Positions 20,795 to 32,772 of a stretch of DNA of 64,000 bases are shown in pieces. Made by a program: the position numbers and the translations under genes. Each line of letters begins with the position of its first letter. Positions within the stretch are counted from its first letter, which is position 1. The notes beneath the pieces were generated by a model. The model did no database searches. It was given only the letters and a program-made list of their open reading frames with translations, and was not told the DNA's origin. This stretch comes from Phenylobacterium sp. (lineage in GTDB: Bacteria > Pseudomonadota > Alphaproteobacteria > Caulobacterales > Caulobacteraceae), in assembly GCA_020402585.1 (NCBI GenBank), contig JADBZH010000015.1, positions 1 through 64,000 of the forward strand, read 5' to 3'.

Positions 20795-22231
20795 CTATCC
20801 CAGGCCGAGGGCGGCCGCCGCTGCGGCTGCATAACGGTCGATCAGGGGCATGAGGCCAAGGACCACCGGGAAGGTGAAGACCGCGGCGCCCACCGCGATG
20901 GCCCCGGCCTCCACAGGCGGACGGTCGGTTTCGCCGGGGGGCGGGTCGAACCACATCACCTTGACGAGGCGCAGGTAGTAGAAGGCGGCGATGACGCTGC
21001 CCAGGAGGGCTGCGACAGCCGACCAGAGCAGGATGGGATCGCCGGCGTTCACCGCCGCCATGAAGACGTAATACTTGCCCCAGAACCCGGCGAAGGGCGG
21101 CAGGCCCAGGCCGGACAGGGCGAAGACGGTCAGGGCGAGGCCGAGCCAGGGCCGCTGCTGGAAGAGGCCCGCCATGTCGTCGAGGGTTTCCAGGGGTCGC
21201 CCGTTGCGCGACAGGGCCGCAAGGCAGGCGAAGAAGCCGATCACGGAGACGGTGTAGAGGGCCATGAAGACCAGCATGGCCTGGACGCCCGCGGCGGTGC
21301 CGGCCGCCAGGCCGAGGACCGCGTAGCCGACATTGGCGATCGAGGAATAGGCCCACAGGCGCTTGAGGTTGGTCTGGGCGAGACCCGCCAGGGCGCCGAC
21401 GGCGACGGACGCCAGGGCGATGAGGATCAGGACCTGGCGCCACTGGTCCGCCGCCAGGGGGAAGGCCTCGGCCAGGACCCGGGCGAAGAGCAGCATGGCC
21501 GCCAGCTTGGGCGCCCCGGCGAAGAAGGCGACCACAGGGGTGGGAGCGCCTTCGTAGACGTCGGGCGTCCACATGTGGAAGGGGGCGGCGGAGACCTTGA
21601 AGGCGAGGCCGCAGATCATGAAGACCAGACCGAAGAGGACGCCGGTGCCGGCCTCCCCCTGCACCGCCGCCGCAATGGCGTCGAACCGGATCGCGCCGGA
21701 GAAGCCGTAGACCAGGGAGGCGCCGTAGAGCAGCAGGCCGGAGGACAGGGCGCCGAGCACGAAATACTTGAGACCCGCCTCGGAGGCCTTCGCATCATCC
21801 CTCTGCAGGGCGGCCATGACGTAGAGGGCCAGGGACTGGAGCTCGATCCCGATGTAGAGGCTGAGGAGATCCCCTGCCCCGGCCATCATGCCCATGCCGA
21901 GGGCCGCCAGCAGGACCAGGACCGGGAACTCGAAGTTGCGGATGCCGCGCCGCTCGAACCAGGCCTGGCTGAGGGGAATGACGACCATGCTCCCGAGACA
22001 GATCACCACCTGGGCGAAGACCGAGGCGGCGTCCGCCGACAGGGCGCCCGAGAAGGCCTGACCCTGGGGGCCGATCACCGCAGCCACGGCCGAAGCGGCC
22101 AGGGCCGCCATGGCGCCCAGGCCAACCAGGCGGTCGGGCCGCGCCATGTAGGCGCCGGCGACCAGCAGGAAGAGCGCAGCCCCTGCGAGGATCAGCAGCG
22201 GCGTGGCGAGAGCGAGGTCAGTGGCGAACAT
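20795..22231 (-). CDS. nuoN: NADH-quinone oxidoreductase subunit N
   Basis: NuoN is an antiporter-like proton-pumping subunit in the membrane arm of complex I. The 478-residue protein has about 14 predicted helices and the family segments ASLYIGIELQSLALYVM-like (LLSLYIGIELQSLALYV), FKVSAAPFHMWTPDVYEGAPTPVVAFF and LWAYSSIANVGY. The Lys in FKVSAAPFH and the Glu in the helix-5 region are the usual proton-channel residues. It is the last nuo gene, 21 bases after nuoM. Confidence 0.96.
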   Translation of the reverse strand: MFATDLALATPLLILAGAALFLLVAGAYMARPDRLVGLGAMAALAASAVAAVIGPQGQAFSGALSADAASVFAQVVICLGSMVVIPLSQAWFERRGIRNFEFPVLVLLAALGMGMMAGAGDLLSLYIGIELQSLALYVMAALQRDDAKASEAGLKYFVLGALSSGLLLYGASLVYGFSGAIRFDAIAAAVQGEAGTGVLFGLVFMICGLAFKVSAAPFHMWTPDVYEGAPTPVVAFFAGAPKLAAMLLFARVLAEAFPLAADQWRQVLILIALASVAVGALAGLAQTNLKRLWAYSSIANVGYAVLGLAAGTAAGVQAMLVFMALYTVSVIGFFACLAALSRNGRPLETLDDMAGLFQQRPWLGLALTVFALSGLGLPPFAGFWGKYYVFMAAVNAGDPILLWSAVAALLGSVIAAFYYLRLVKVMWFDPPPGETDRPPVEAGAIAVGAAVFTFPVVLGLMPLIDRYAAAAAAALGLG

Positions 22232-22252
22232 GGCGGTTTCCTTCGGCCTCCG

Positions 22253-23737
22253 TCACTTGCCGACCGCTGTGCGGAAGGCGTCCAGGAGACCGTCGACCGA
22301 ACTGGCGGTGATGTTGAAGACGAGGCCCGGCTGGAAGCCCAGCCAGAGGGTGGCGACCACCAGGGGCGCGAAGATCAGGATCTCTCGCAGGTTGACGTCG
22401 GTGATGTCCGCCAGGGCGGGATTGGTCATCTCGCCGAAGATGACCCGCCGGTAGAGGGTCAGGGCGTAGACCGCCGACAGGATGACCCCGGTCGTGGCGG
22501 CCAGGGCCGTCCAGGTTGAGCTGAAATAGACACCGGTCAGGGTCATGATCTCGCCGACGAACCCGGAGGTGCCCGGCAGGCCGACATTGCCCATGGTGAA
22601 GAGCAGGAAGATGGCGGCGTAGACCGGCATCCGTTTCACGAGGCCGCCGTAGAAGGCGATCTCCCGGGTGTGCATCCGGTCATAGACCACCCCGACGCAG
22701 AGGAAGAGGGCGCCGGAGATGATCCCGTGGCTGAGCATCTGGAAGATGGCGCCCTGCACCCCCACCACGTCGAAGGAGAAGATGCCCATGGTCACGAAGC
22801 CCATGTGGGCCACCGAGGAGTAGGCGATCAGCTTCTTGATATCGGTCTGCCGGAAGGCCACCAGCGAGGTGTAGACGATGGCGATGGCCGACAGGGCGAA
22901 GACCAGAGGCGCAAAGGCCTGGGAGGCGTCCGGGAACATGGGCAGGCTGAAGCGCAGGAAGCCGTAGCCGCCCATCTTCAGGAGGATGCCCGCCAGGATG
23001 ACCGAGCCGGCGGTGGGCGCCTCGACGTGGGCGTCGGGAAGCCAGGTGTGAACCGGCCACATTGGCATCTTCACCGCAAAGGAGGCGAAGAAGGCCAGCC
23101 AGAGCCAGGTCTGCATCCAGGGCTCGAAGCGGAAGGCCATCAGGTCCGGAATGGAGCTGGTGCCTGAGGCGCCGATCATGGCCAGCACGGCGGCCAGCAT
23201 CAGCACCGAGCCCAGCAGGGTGTAGAGGAAGAACTTGAAGGCGGCGTAGACCCGCCGCTTGCCGCCCCAGATCCCGATGATCAGGAACATGGGCGCAAGG
23301 CCGAACTCGAAGAAGACGTAGAAGAGCACCAGGTCGAGGGCGCAGAAGACGCCGATGACCAGGGCCTCCAGCAGCAGGAAGGCGACCATGTAGGAGGTCA
23401 CCCGGTTCTCCACCGACTTCCAGGAGGCCGCAATGCAGATGGGGGTCAGGAAGGCCGTCAGCAGGACAAAGAGGACGGAGATCCCGTCAACGCCCATGCG
23501 GTAGTGCAGCCCGGCGAACCAGGGGATGTCCTCGACGAACTGAAAGCCGGGGTTCGCATTGTCGAACCGCAGGGTCAGGAGGACGGACAGGCCGAGGGTG
23601 ACGAGGCTGGTCCCAAAGGCGATCCAGCGGGCCAGGTCATCGCCCTGCGGAGAGGCGGGCCGGCCGGCGCGCAGGGCCAGGATCAGGGCCGCCCCGATCG
23701 CGGGCGCGAAGGTGATGAGGGAGAGGATGCCGGTCAT
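22253..23737 (-). CDS. nuoM: NADH-quinone oxidoreductase subunit M
   Basis: NuoM is a second antiporter-like subunit, 494 residues with about 14 helices. The motif [28 protein letters not shown] (helix-5 Glu and following basic loop) is diagnostic. So are [40 protein letters not shown] and [19 protein letters not shown]. It lies between nuoL and nuoN, 13 bases after nuoL. Confidence 0.97.
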   Translation of the reverse strand: MTGILSLITFAPAIGAALILALRAGRPASPQGDDLARWIAFGTSLVTLGLSVLLTLRFDNANPGFQFVEDIPWFAGLHYRMGVDGISVLFVLLTAFLTPICIAASWKSVENRVTSYMVAFLLLEALVIGVFCALDLVLFYVFFEFGLAPMFLIIGIWGGKRRVYAAFKFFLYTLLGSVLMLAAVLAMIGASGTSSIPDLMAFRFEPWMQTWLWLAFFASFAVKMPMWPVHTWLPDAHVEAPTAGSVILAGILLKMGGYGFLRFSLPMFPDASQAFAPLVFALSAIAIVYTSLVAFRQTDIKKLIAYSSVAHMGFVTMGIFSFDVVGVQGAIFQMLSHGIISGALFLCVGVVYDRMHTREIAFYGGLVKRMPVYAAIFLLFTMGNVGLPGTSGFVGEIMTLTGVYFSSTWTALAATTGVILSAVYALTLYRRVIFGEMTNPALADITDVNLREILIFAPLVVATLWLGFQPGLVFNITASSVDGLLDAFRTAVGK

Positions 23738-23750
23738 GGTCTCGCCCTCC

Positions 23751-25853
23751 TCAAGCCCGCCAGGCCCAGAGGGCGAAGGTCAGGAGACCCGCCACCCCGA
23801 GCAGCATGACGAAGGCGTAGTGGTACAAAAAGCCCGTCTGGAGCCGGCCCGTGCGGCGCCCCAGGGCGTAGGAGACGCCGGAGACGCCGTCAGGACCCAG
23901 GCCGTCGATGATCTTCTGGTCGCCGACCTTCCAGAACAGGTCGCCCAGGAGCTTGGTCGCCCGGACGAAGGTGGCCTGGTAGAGCTCGTCGAAGAACCAC
24001 TTGTTGTAGAGGAAGGACCAGAGAAGACCGCGACGGGCCGCGATCCGCGCGCCCATCCCTTCCCGGGCGATGTAGACGTACCAGGCGGCGGCGAAGCCGA
24101 TGGCGGAGACGGCCAGGGGCGCCCAGAGGACCCAGGCCGGAGCGTGGTGGGCCTGCTCGAGCACCGTGTTGGTGGGGGCGTTGTAGATCGCGCCGCCCCA
24201 GAAGGCCTCCTGATAGTCGCCGACGAACTGCTTCTTGAAGGCGTAGCCCGCAGCAATGGCGCCGACCGCCAGAAGGAGGATGGGCGCCAGCATGGACGCC
24301 GGGCTCTCGTGCGGGGTGTGGGCGCCGTGGCCGTGGCCATGGTCGTCGTGGGCGTGGTCGTCATGGGCGGAAACGTCGTGCGCATGAGAGGCGGCGGCGT
24401 GGCCGACGTGGGCATGGCCGTCGTGGGCATGGTCATCGTGACCATGCGCGCCCTCGCCGGCCCACTTGGGGGTTCCGTGGAAGGTCATGAAGGCCAGGCG
24501 CCAGGAGTAGAAGGCGGTCAGGCCGGCGGCCAGGAGGCTGACGAAGAAGGCGAAGGCCGCGACCCCGCCATGGGAGACCGCCGCCGCCCAGGCCGACTCG
24601 ATGATCATGTCCTTCGAGTAGAAGCCGGCGAGGCCGAGCCCGAGGCTGGGAATCCCGAAGCCGGTGATGGCCAGGGTGCCGATGGTCATGACCGCGTAGG
24701 TCACCGGCAGGTAACGCCAGAGACCGCCCATGCGCCGCATGTCCTGTTCGTGGTGCATGCCGTGGATCACCGAGCCGGCGCCCAGGAACAGCAGCGCCTT
24801 GAAGAAGGCGTGCGTGAAGAGGTGGAACATGGCCGCCTGGTAGGCGCCCACGCCGGCGGCGAAGAACATGTAGCCCAGCTGCGAGCAGGTCGAATAGGCG
24901 ATGACCCGCTTGATGTCGTTCTGGGCCAGGCCGACCGTGGCGGCGAAGAGGGCCGTGACCGCGCCAATCACCGTGACGATGTCCCGGGCCACCGGGGCGG
25001 CCTCGAACATGGGCGACAAGAGGCAGACCATGTAGACGCCGGCCGTCACCATGGTGGCGGCGTGGATCAGGGCCGACACGGGGGTCGGGCCCTCCATGGC
25101 GTCGGGCAGCCAGGTGTGAAGGAAGAACTGGGCGGACTTGCCCATGGCGCCGATGAACAGCAGGCCGGCGGCGAGATCCAGGGCGGACCAGTCATAGCCG
25201 ATGAAGCGCCAGGTCGACCCGGCGATCTCGTCGATGTTCGCGAAGACCTCGGCGAACTGGATCGAGCCGAACATCCAGAAGACGGTCATGATCCCGAGGG
25301 CGAAGCCGAAGTCTCCGACCCGGTTGACCACGAAGGCCTTGATGGAGGCGGCGTTGGCGCTGTCCTTGTGGTGCCAGAAGCCGATGAGGAGGTAGGAGGC
25401 CAGGCCGACGCCTTCCCAGCCGAAGAACAGCTGCATGAAGTCCGCGGCGGTCACCAGGGCCAGCATGGCGAAGGTGAAGAGGGACAGGTAGGCGAAGAAA
25501 CGCGGCCGGGACGGATCCTCGGCCATGTAGCCCCAGCTGTAGATGTGCACGAGGGCCGAGACGCTGGTCACCACCACCAGCATGACGGCGGACAGGCCGT
25601 CAAAGCGGATCGCCCAGTTGGAGATGAACTCCCCCACATGGATGAAGGGGGCGAGGGTCAGGGTGAAGGGCTCCAGGTCGCCCCAGGTCCACTGGGCGAA
25701 GACCACCCAGGACAGGACAGCCGAAAGAACCAGGAGGCCGGTGGTGATCGCCTGGGAGGCCAGGGCGCCGATGCGGGCGCCGAACAGGCCGGCGATGATC
25801 GCCCCGGCCAACGGGCCGAAGACGATGAGGAGAAGAAGGGCTTCAGCAGTCAT
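23751..25853 (-). CDS. nuoL: NADH-quinone oxidoreductase subunit L with His-rich insertion
   Basis: NuoL is the distal antiporter-like subunit and carries the long lateral helix of complex I. The 700-residue protein has [57 protein letters not shown] channel motifs and [15 protein letters not shown]. Around residues 465-515 (plus-strand 24307-24460) an insertion contains 17 His within about 50 residues, alternating with Asp, Ala and Gly. It lies in a loop between predicted helices. Such a loop could bind divalent metal, but its function is not known. Length is above the roughly 610-650 usual for the family. Confidence 0.96.
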   Translation of the reverse strand: MTAEALLLLIVFGPLAGAIIAGLFGARIGALASQAITTGLLVLSAVLSWVVFAQWTWGDLEPFTLTLAPFIHVGEFISNWAIRFDGLSAVMLVVVTSVSALVHIYSWGYMAEDPSRPRFFAYLSLFTFAMLALVTAADFMQLFFGWEGVGLASYLLIGFWHHKDSANAASIKAFVVNRVGDFGFALGIMTVFWMFGSIQFAEVFANIDEIAGSTWRFIGYDWSALDLAAGLLFIGAMGKSAQFFLHTWLPDAMEGPTPVSALIHAATMVTAGVYMVCLLSPMFEAAPVARDIVTVIGAVTALFAATVGLAQNDIKRVIAYSTCSQLGYMFFAAGVGAYQAAMFHLFTHAFFKALLFLGAGSVIHGMHHEQDMRRMGGLWRYLPVTYAVMTIGTLAITGFGIPSLGLGLAGFYSKDMIIESAWAAAVSHGGVAAFAFFVSLLAAGLTAFYSWRLAFMTFHGTPKWAGEGAHGHDDHAHDGHAHVGHAAASHAHDVSAHDDHAHDDHGHGHGAHTPHESPASMLAPILLLAVGAIAAGYAFKKQFVGDYQEAFWGGAIYNAPTNTVLEQAHHAPAWVLWAPLAVSAIGFAAAWYVYIAREGMGARIAARRGLLWSFLYNKWFFDELYQATFVRATKLLGDLFWKVGDQKIIDGLGPDGVSGVSYALGRRTGRLQTGFLYHYAFVMLLGVAGLLTFALWAWRA

Positions 25854-25862
25854 CTGGAGACA

Positions 25863-26171
25863 TCAGCCCTTCATCACGGAGGCGTCATCCACGGCGATGT
25901 CGCCGCGGTTGCGGAAGAAGGTCACGAGGATCGCCAGGCCGACGGCGGCCTCGGCCGCGGCGACGGTGAGGATGAACATGGCGAAGATCTGGCCGATCAC
26001 ATTGTGCAGGTAGGCCGAGAAGGCGACGAAGTTGATGTTCACCGCCAGGAGGATGAGCTCGATCGACATCAGGATGACGATGATGTTCTTGCGGTTCACG
26101 AAGATGCCGAACACCCCGATCGTGAACAGGATGGCGGCGACCGCCAGGTAGTGGGCGAGACCGATGATCAT
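25863..26171 (-). CDS. nuoK: NADH-quinone oxidoreductase subunit K
   Basis: NuoK is a small three-helix membrane subunit, 102 residues. It shows [34 protein letters not shown] with the conserved membrane Glu in [10 protein letters not shown], and the second Glu in [12 protein letters not shown]. It overlaps the end of nuoJ by 4 bases, so it is translationally coupled. Confidence 0.97.
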   Translation of the reverse strand: MIIGLAHYLAVAAILFTIGVFGIFVNRKNIIVILMSIELILLAVNINFVAFSAYLHNVIGQIFAMFILTVAAAEAAVGLAILVTFFRNRGDIAVDDASVMKG

Positions 26172-26785
26172 TCCGAAATCCCCTCACCCGGCTTGGCCGA
26201 GACGACGCGCATGCCGGTCTCAGGCGTACGCGCCACCTGGTCGGCGATGACCTGGCGCTTGACCCCGGGCTTGTGGCGCAGGGTCAGGACAATGGCGCCG
26301 ATCATGGCCACCAGCAGGACAAGGCCCGCCGCCTGGAAGAAATAGACATAGTCGGTATAGAGCACCCGCCCGATGGCCTCGGCGTTGGGGGCGTCCGGCG
26401 TCGCCGCAAGGGGCCCCTGCGAGCCGCCCGCCGCGCCGCGGTTGGCGACGACGGCCGAGACCGCCACCATCTCGAAGGCCAGAATGCCCGCCACCGCCGC
26501 CCCCAGGGGCATGGACCGGGCGAAGCCCTGCCGCAGGGCGGTGAAGTCCACGTCCAGCATCATGACGACGAAGAGGAAGAGGACGGCGACCGCGCCGACG
26601 TAGACGACGACCAGCAGCATGGCCAGGAACTCCGCCCCCATGAGGACGAAGAGGCCCGCCGCCGAGAAGAAGGCGAGGATGAGGAAGAGGACGGAATGCA
26701 CGGGATTGCGGGCCGAGACCACGCCGAACCCCGCCGCGATCGTCACCGCCGCCAGCAGATAGAATGCGATTGCCTGCAAGGCCAC
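26168..26785 (-). CDS. nuoJ: NADH-quinone oxidoreductase subunit J
   Basis: NuoJ is a membrane-arm subunit near the quinone site, 205 residues with five predicted helices. It contains [50 protein letters not shown] (the pi-bulge helix 3 region) and a hydrophilic C-terminus. An 82-base gap separates it from nuoI upstream, larger than most spacings in this operon; no small frame or clear promoter is seen there. Confidence 0.95.
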   Translation of the reverse strand: MALQAIAFYLLAAVTIAAGFGVVSARNPVHSVLFLILAFFSAAGLFVLMGAEFLAMLLVVVYVGAVAVLFLFVVMMLDVDFTALRQGFARSMPLGAAVAGILAFEMVAVSAVVANRGAAGGSQGPLAATPDAPNAEAIGRVLYTDYVYFFQAAGLVLLVAMIGAIVLTLRHKPGVKRQVIADQVARTPETGMRVVSAKPGEGISE

Positions 26786-26867
26786 CGGGTTCAGCCCCTC
26801 TTCTTGGACCGCCGGACTCAGGAGAGAGCCGGCGAGGTTTCAGTGCGTTCGGAATCGCCGACCGGGT

Positions 26868-27359
26868 CTACCGGTAGGGCGCGTCCAGTTCCAGATTCTT
26901 GGCGATCTCCCGCTCCCAACGGTCCCCGTTATCGAGCAGGCGTTCCTTGTCGTAGTAGAGTTCCTCGCGGGTCTCGACCGCAAATTCGATGTTCGGACCC
27001 TCGACGATGGCGTCCACCGGGCAGGCCTCCTGGCACAGGCCGCAATAGATGCACTTGACCATGTCGATGTCGTAGCGGGTCGTGCGCCGGCTGCCGTCCT
27101 CGCGCGGTTCGGCCTCGATGGTGATGGCCTGTGCCGGGCAGATGGCCTCGCAGAGCTTGCAGGCGATGCAGCGCTCCTCGCCGCTGGGGTACCGCCGCAG
27201 GGCGTGCTCGCCCCGGAAGCGGGGCGACTGCGGGCCGCGCTCGTAGGGGTAGATCACGGTGGCCTTGGGCCGGACCATGTAGACCATGGCCATGCCGAAG
27301 GCGCCGACAAAGTCGGCCAGGGCAGCGCCCCGGATGGCCTGGGAAATGCGATTCAGCAT
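26868..27359 (-). CDS. nuoI: NADH-quinone oxidoreductase subunit I
   Basis: NuoI is the 8Fe ferredoxin-like subunit carrying clusters N6a and N6b. The 163-residue protein has two CxxCxxCxxxCP motifs, [16 protein letters not shown] and [16 protein letters not shown], after an N-terminal helix. It passes electrons from NuoG to NuoB. It starts 6 bases after the small lipoprotein gene that separates it from nuoH. Confidence 0.98.
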   Translation of the reverse strand: MLNRISQAIRGAALADFVGAFGMAMVYMVRPKATVIYPYERGPQSPRFRGEHALRRYPSGEERCIACKLCEAICPAQAITIEAEPREDGSRRTTRYDIDMVKCIYCGLCQEACPVDAIVEGPNIEFAVETREELYYDKERLLDNGDRWEREIAKNLELDAPYR

Positions 27360-27365
27360 GACGTC

Positions 27366-27578
27366 CTACTTTCCCCTGCACTCGTAGCCCGAAAGACGAC
27401 GTTCGTTTCCGCCCGGCTTCGGGGCCAGTTCCTTACCCTGCGCCGTGCACCGTTCGCGCAGCTGGCGAAGGGTGTCGTAGGTCGCCACGTCCCCTTCGGG
27501 GGCGGCGCCCGGCGTTGCGCAGCCCGCCAGAAGCAGAACCGCCGCCAAACCGAGGAAGGAGGGTCTGAAGGGTCTCAT
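27366..27578 (-). CDS. Small lipoprotein embedded in nuo operon
   Basis: This 70-residue predicted lipoprotein has a short basic N-terminus, a hydrophobic core and the lipobox LLAG-C at residue 20. The mature part is about 50 polar residues with Cys at 44 and 67 that could form a disulfide. Its ATG overlaps the nuoH stop (ATGA), and nuoI follows 6 bases after its stop, so it is made with complex I. I do not recognise a family. A role in complex I assembly at the membrane is only a guess from position; it may be an unrelated passenger. Confidence 0.85.
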   Translation of the reverse strand: MRPFRPSFLGLAAVLLLAGCATPGAAPEGDVATYDTLRQLRERCTAQGKELAPKPGGNERRLSGYECRGK

Positions 27579-28654
27579 GCGCCGGGATGCCCGAGGACGC
27601 GCCAGCCGGCCACCAGGACCACGGCGACGAGGGAGATGGGCAGGAAGACCTTCCAGCCCAGCCGCATCAACTGATCGTAGCGGTAGCGGGGCACGATGGC
27701 CTTCACCATGGCGAAGAGGAAGAAGAAGAAGATGATCTTCAGGAACAGCCACATGAAGCCGTAGAAGCTCTGGGCCGTGGGCGACCAGGACTGCACGAAG
27801 GCCAGGTCCACCGGCGCCTGCCATCCCCCGAAGAAGAGGATGGAGATCATGGCGCACATGAGGACGATGTTGGCCAGTTCGCCGATCATGAAGAGCAAGA
27901 AGGGCGAGGAGGAGTACTCCACCTGGTAGCCGGCCACGAGCTCGGACTCCGCCTCGGGCAGGTCGAAGGGCGGCCGGTTGGTCTCGGCCAGGGCCGAGAT
28001 GAAGAAGATCACCGACATGGGGATCATGACGAGGGCGATGGGCAGGTTGTGCAGTCCGCCGCCGAAGACATTCCAGTTCCAGAAGCCGCCCTTCTGCAAC
28101 TCGACGATCTGGGTGAGGTTCATCGTCCCGGCCAGGAGGATGACCGTGATGATCACGAAGCCGATGGAGACCTCGTAGGAGACCATCTGCGCCGCGGACC
28201 GCAGGCTGCCCAGAAAGGGATACTTCGAGTTCGAAGCCCAGCCGCCCATGATGATGCCGTAGACGCCCAGGGACGAGATGGCGAAGAGGTAGAGGACGCC
28301 GACATTGATGTCCGACACCACCCAGCCGGGGGCCAGGGGGATGACCGCCCAGCCCACCAGGGCCAGGGCGAAGGTCAGGACCGGCGCCAGGAGGAAGACG
28401 AACTTGTCCGCCCCGTCGGGGATGACGATTTCCTTCAGGATGAACTTGAGCAGGTCGGCGAAGGACTGCAGCAGGCCAAAGGGGCCGACCACGTTGGGGC
28501 CCTTGCGCATCTGGACGCCGGCCCAGATCTTGCGGTCGCCGTACATGAAGAAGGCGAGGGAGATCAGAAGCCAGCCGAGGACAGCCAGGATCTGCAGGAC
28601 GGTGATCAGGGTCCAGCCGCCCGGCGTGGCCCAGAAGGATTGCGCCGCGTCCAT
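27575..28654 (-). CDS. nuoH: NADH-quinone oxidoreductase subunit H
   Basis: NuoH forms the quinone-reaction cavity at the membrane heel of complex I. The 359-residue protein has about eight helices and the conserved loop [21 protein letters not shown]. It also has the acidic Q-site loop [29 protein letters not shown] near residue 225, the best family marker. The ATG lies 3 bases after the nuoG stop. Confidence 0.97.
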   Translation of the reverse strand: MDAAQSFWATPGGWTLITVLQILAVLGWLLISLAFFMYGDRKIWAGVQMRKGPNVVGPFGLLQSFADLLKFILKEIVIPDGADKFVFLLAPVLTFALALVGWAVIPLAPGWVVSDINVGVLYLFAISSLGVYGIIMGGWASNSKYPFLGSLRSAAQMVSYEVSIGFVIITVILLAGTMNLTQIVELQKGGFWNWNVFGGGLHNLPIALVMIPMSVIFFISALAETNRPPFDLPEAESELVAGYQVEYSSSPFLLFMIGELANIVLMCAMISILFFGGWQAPVDLAFVQSWSPTAQSFYGFMWLFLKIIFFFFLFAMVKAIVPRYRYDQLMRLGWKVFLPISLVAVVLVAGWRVLGHPGA

Positions 28655-28657
28655 GCC

Positions 28658-30691
28658 CTACTCCGCCGCCAGTTTCGCCGGGCCCGCCGCAAGGGCGGCG
28701 CACTCGGCCATGGTCACGCTGGCGCGCGCGACCGGATTGGTGAGATGGAAGGCCTTCACCGCGCTGGACAGCGGCCCATCCCCGACGTCGCCCGCCGCGC
28801 CGATGGCCGACAGGTCCGCCTGGCCGCGGGGCGCCCAGTCGATCTGGCCGAAGGTGGGATGGTCGGCGAAGAGCCGGGCCCGCAGTTGGTCGAGGCTGTC
28901 GTAAGGCAGGGTCTTGCCCAGGCGCTCGGACAGGGCGCGCAGGATGGTCCAGTCCTCGCGGGCCTCGCCCTTGGGGAAGACCGCCCTCTGGCCCATCTGC
29001 ACCCGGCCCTCGAGATTGACGTAGAGCCCGTCCTTCTCGGTGTAGGCCGCGCCGGGCAGGATGAGGTCCGCCGCATGCGCTCCGGCGTCGCCGTGCGAGC
29101 CGAGATAGATGCGGAAGGCGTCGGAGGCCGACAGGTCGATCTCGTCCGCGCCCAGCAGGAAGAGCACGTCGAGCGCGCCCTTGGCCGTCATGGCCCGGGC
29201 GTCCAGACCGCCCTCCCCCGGCACGAAGCCCATGTCCAGGCCGCCGACCCGCGAGGCGGCGGTGTGGAGGACATTCCAGCTCATGCCAAAGGCCTTGGCC
29301 ACCTGGGCGGCGGCGTGGGCCACCGCGGCGCCGTTCGGCCCGGAGAGGGCGCCGGCGCCGATGATGAGGGCGGGCGCCTTCGCGCCCTTCAGCACCTTGG
29401 CGAAGCCTGAGCGGGCCTTGGCCAGGGCGGTCAGGGCCGCGGCCGTATCGCCGAGGTGTTCGTAGTCGTAGGTCAGGTCGGCCGCCTCGCCCACCAGGCC
29501 GATGGCCAGGTCTCCGGCGAGCCAGCGGCGGCGCAGGCGGGCGTTCAGCACCGGCGCCTCGAACCGCGGATTGGTTCCGACCAGCAGCACCGCATCGATC
29601 TCGTCGAGGCCGGCGATGGCGGCGTTGAACAGCCAGGACTCCCGGGGACCCGCGCCCAGGGCCATGCCGTCCTGCCGGCAGTCGGTATTGGCCGAGCCGA
29701 GGGCGCGGAAGAGGTCGAGGGTCGCCTTCAGGGACTCTGCGTCCTGCAGGTCGCCGGCGATGGCGCCGATGCGCTCCGGCCGGGCCTTGGACAGGCGATC
29801 AGCGGCCAGGGACAGGGCCTCAGCCCAGGTCGCGGGGCGCAGGCGGCCATTCTCGCGGATGTAGGGGGAGTCGAGGCGCTGGCGGGCCAGGCCGTCGACG
29901 GCGAAGCGGGTCTTGTCCGAGATCCACTCTTCGTTGACGTCCTCGTTGATGCGCGGAAGGACCCGCAGGACCGCCGGGCCGCGGCTGTCGACGCGGATGG
30001 CGGCGCCCATGGCGTCCATCACGTCGACGGTCTCGGTCTTCTTCAGCTCCCAGGGCCGGGCGTTGAAGGCGTAGGGCTTGGAGGTCAGGGCGCCGACCGG
30101 GCAGAGGTCAATCACGTTCCCCGACAGCTCGGAGGTGACGGCGCTGCCGAGATAGGTCGTGATTTCAACATCTTCGCCGCGCGAGATCAGGCCGATCTCG
30201 GGCACGCCGGCGACTTCGCTGATGAAGCGCACGCAGCGGGTGCACTGGATGCACCGGGTCATGACCGTGTTGATGAGGGGGCCCATGGCCTTTTCCTCGA
30301 CGGCCCGCTTGTTCAGCGCAAAGCGGCTGTCGTCGCGGCCATAGCCCATGGCCTGGTCCTGGAGGTCGCACTCGCCGCCCTGGTCGCAGATCGGGCAATC
30401 GAGAGGGTGGTTGATGAGGAGGAACTCCATCACCCCCTCGCGGGCCTTCTTCACCATCGGGGTGTTGGTGAAGATCTCCTGGTTCTCCGCCGCCGGCAGG
30501 GCGCAGGAGGCCTGGGGCTTGGGCGGCCCGGGCTTCACCTCGACCAGGCACATCCGGCAGTTGCCGGCGATGGACAGGCGCTCGTGGTAGCAGAACCGCG
30601 GGATCTCCTCCCCGGCCAGCTCCGCCACCTGCAGGACCGTCATGCCGGGCTCGAACTCGACCTCGACGCCGTTGACCTTGGCTTTCGGCAT
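28658..30691 (-). CDS. nuoG: NADH-quinone oxidoreductase subunit G
   Basis: NuoG carries the electron relay of the peripheral arm. The 677-residue protein starts with a 2Fe-2S domain (CYHERLSIAGNCRMC). The unusual His/Cys 4Fe-4S site follows (HPLDCPICDQGGECDLQDQ), then CIQCTRCVRF with the distant fourth Cys. The rest is an inactive molybdopterin-oxidoreductase-like domain. The extra N7 cluster cysteines of Escherichia coli were not seen. Spacing of 8 bases from nuoF. Confidence 0.96.
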   Translation of the reverse strand: MPKAKVNGVEVEFEPGMTVLQVAELAGEEIPRFCYHERLSIAGNCRMCLVEVKPGPPKPQASCALPAAENQEIFTNTPMVKKAREGVMEFLLINHPLDCPICDQGGECDLQDQAMGYGRDDSRFALNKRAVEEKAMGPLINTVMTRCIQCTRCVRFISEVAGVPEIGLISRGEDVEITTYLGSAVTSELSGNVIDLCPVGALTSKPYAFNARPWELKKTETVDVMDAMGAAIRVDSRGPAVLRVLPRINEDVNEEWISDKTRFAVDGLARQRLDSPYIRENGRLRPATWAEALSLAADRLSKARPERIGAIAGDLQDAESLKATLDLFRALGSANTDCRQDGMALGAGPRESWLFNAAIAGLDEIDAVLLVGTNPRFEAPVLNARLRRRWLAGDLAIGLVGEAADLTYDYEHLGDTAAALTALAKARSGFAKVLKGAKAPALIIGAGALSGPNGAAVAHAAAQVAKAFGMSWNVLHTAASRVGGLDMGFVPGEGGLDARAMTAKGALDVLFLLGADEIDLSASDAFRIYLGSHGDAGAHAADLILPGAAYTEKDGLYVNLEGRVQMGQRAVFPKGEAREDWTILRALSERLGKTLPYDSLDQLRARLFADHPTFGQIDWAPRGQADLSAIGAAGDVGDGPLSSAVKAFHLTNPVARASVTMAECAALAAGPAKLAAE

Positions 30692-30699
30692 GGCTCAGC

Positions 30700-32016
<1,317 letters not shown>

Positions 32017-32075
32017 GATGCGCCCCTAAGCCTTAAGACAAATCCGGCCAGAGCCGGCCGCAGAACCCCGCCCGA

Positions 32076-32762
32076 TCACTGCGCCGCCTCCTTCGCCTTG
32101 CCGCGCTTCGTCGGCTCGGCGTTGGGGATGGACTTCAGCGCCTTGGCCGCCGAGCCGTCGTAAAGAGACCGAGCGGACAGGACCTGAGAACCGCCCTCCG
32201 GGGCTGAACCCTGGCGACCGATGACCGAGCCGGGCGCCCGAGGTTTGCCGGCGATGAACTCGTCGAGGATCTGCTCGAAGGTCTCGGGCGTGAGGTCCTC
32301 ATAGTAATAGTCGTTGATGGCGGCCATGGGCGCATTCGAGCAGGCGCCCAGGCATTCCACCTCCTGCCAGGTCACCTTGCCATCGGCGGAGAGATGGTCG
32401 CGGTCCCCGAAGCGGCGCTGGCAGATGGCCTTCAGGTCATTGGCGCCCCGCAGCATGCAGGGGGTGGTGCCGCAGACCTGAACGAGGGCGTGGGAGCCCA
32501 CGGGCTCCAGCATGAACATGGTGTAGAAGGTGGCGATCTCGTAGACGCGGATCACCGGCATGCCGAGGGTCTCGGCCACCACACGGATAGCGGGCTCGGA
32601 GACCCAGCCCTGCTGCTTCTGGACCAGCCAGAGAAGCGGGATGACGGCGGACTGCTGGCGCCCCTCGGGGAACTTGGCGATCCACCATTTCACCTGCTCC
32701 AGGCTCTTGGCGCTGAAGGCGAAGCTTTCGGGCTGGTTGGCGGCTAGCCTGCGGACGCTCAC
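32076..32762 (-). CDS. nuoE: NADH-quinone oxidoreductase subunit E
   Basis: NuoE is the thioredoxin-fold 2Fe-2S (N1a) partner of NuoF. The 228-residue protein has the four cluster cysteines in VCGTTPCMLRG and ECLGACSNAPM. Residues after about 170 form a Ser/Lys/Ala-rich tail, longer than in gammaproteobacterial NuoE (about 165) but usual for alphaproteobacteria and mitochondria-like forms. It is separated from nuoD by the SnoaL-like gene, an unusual arrangement. Confidence 0.96.
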   Translation of the reverse strand: MSVRRLAANQPESFAFSAKSLEQVKWWIAKFPEGRQQSAVIPLLWLVQKQQGWVSEPAIRVVAETLGMPVIRVYEIATFYTMFMLEPVGSHALVQVCGTTPCMLRGANDLKAICQRRFGDRDHLSADGKVTWQEVECLGACSNAPMAAINDYYYEDLTPETFEQILDEFIAGKPRAPGSVIGRQGSAPEGGSQVLSARSLYDGSAAKALKSIPNAEPTKRGKAKEAAQ

Positions 32763-32772
32763 GTGACCGGCC

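Noticed and set aside
24300..24460. Tandem repeat or CRISPR-like array
   Set aside because: The repetition comes from His/Asp/Ala codons of the NuoL insertion; units are irregular and have no spacers.
23559..26345. A 928-codon plus-strand reading frame opposite nuoL, nuoK and nuoJ
   Set aside because: It is antisense to well-recognised complex I genes, has low-complexity Gly/Asp/His/Glu content and no domain; a high-G+C artefact.
27366..28703. A single 445-codon protein across nuoH and the small lipoprotein
   Set aside because: Only its last 70 codons look like protein; the rest is out of frame with nuoH, which is clearly real.
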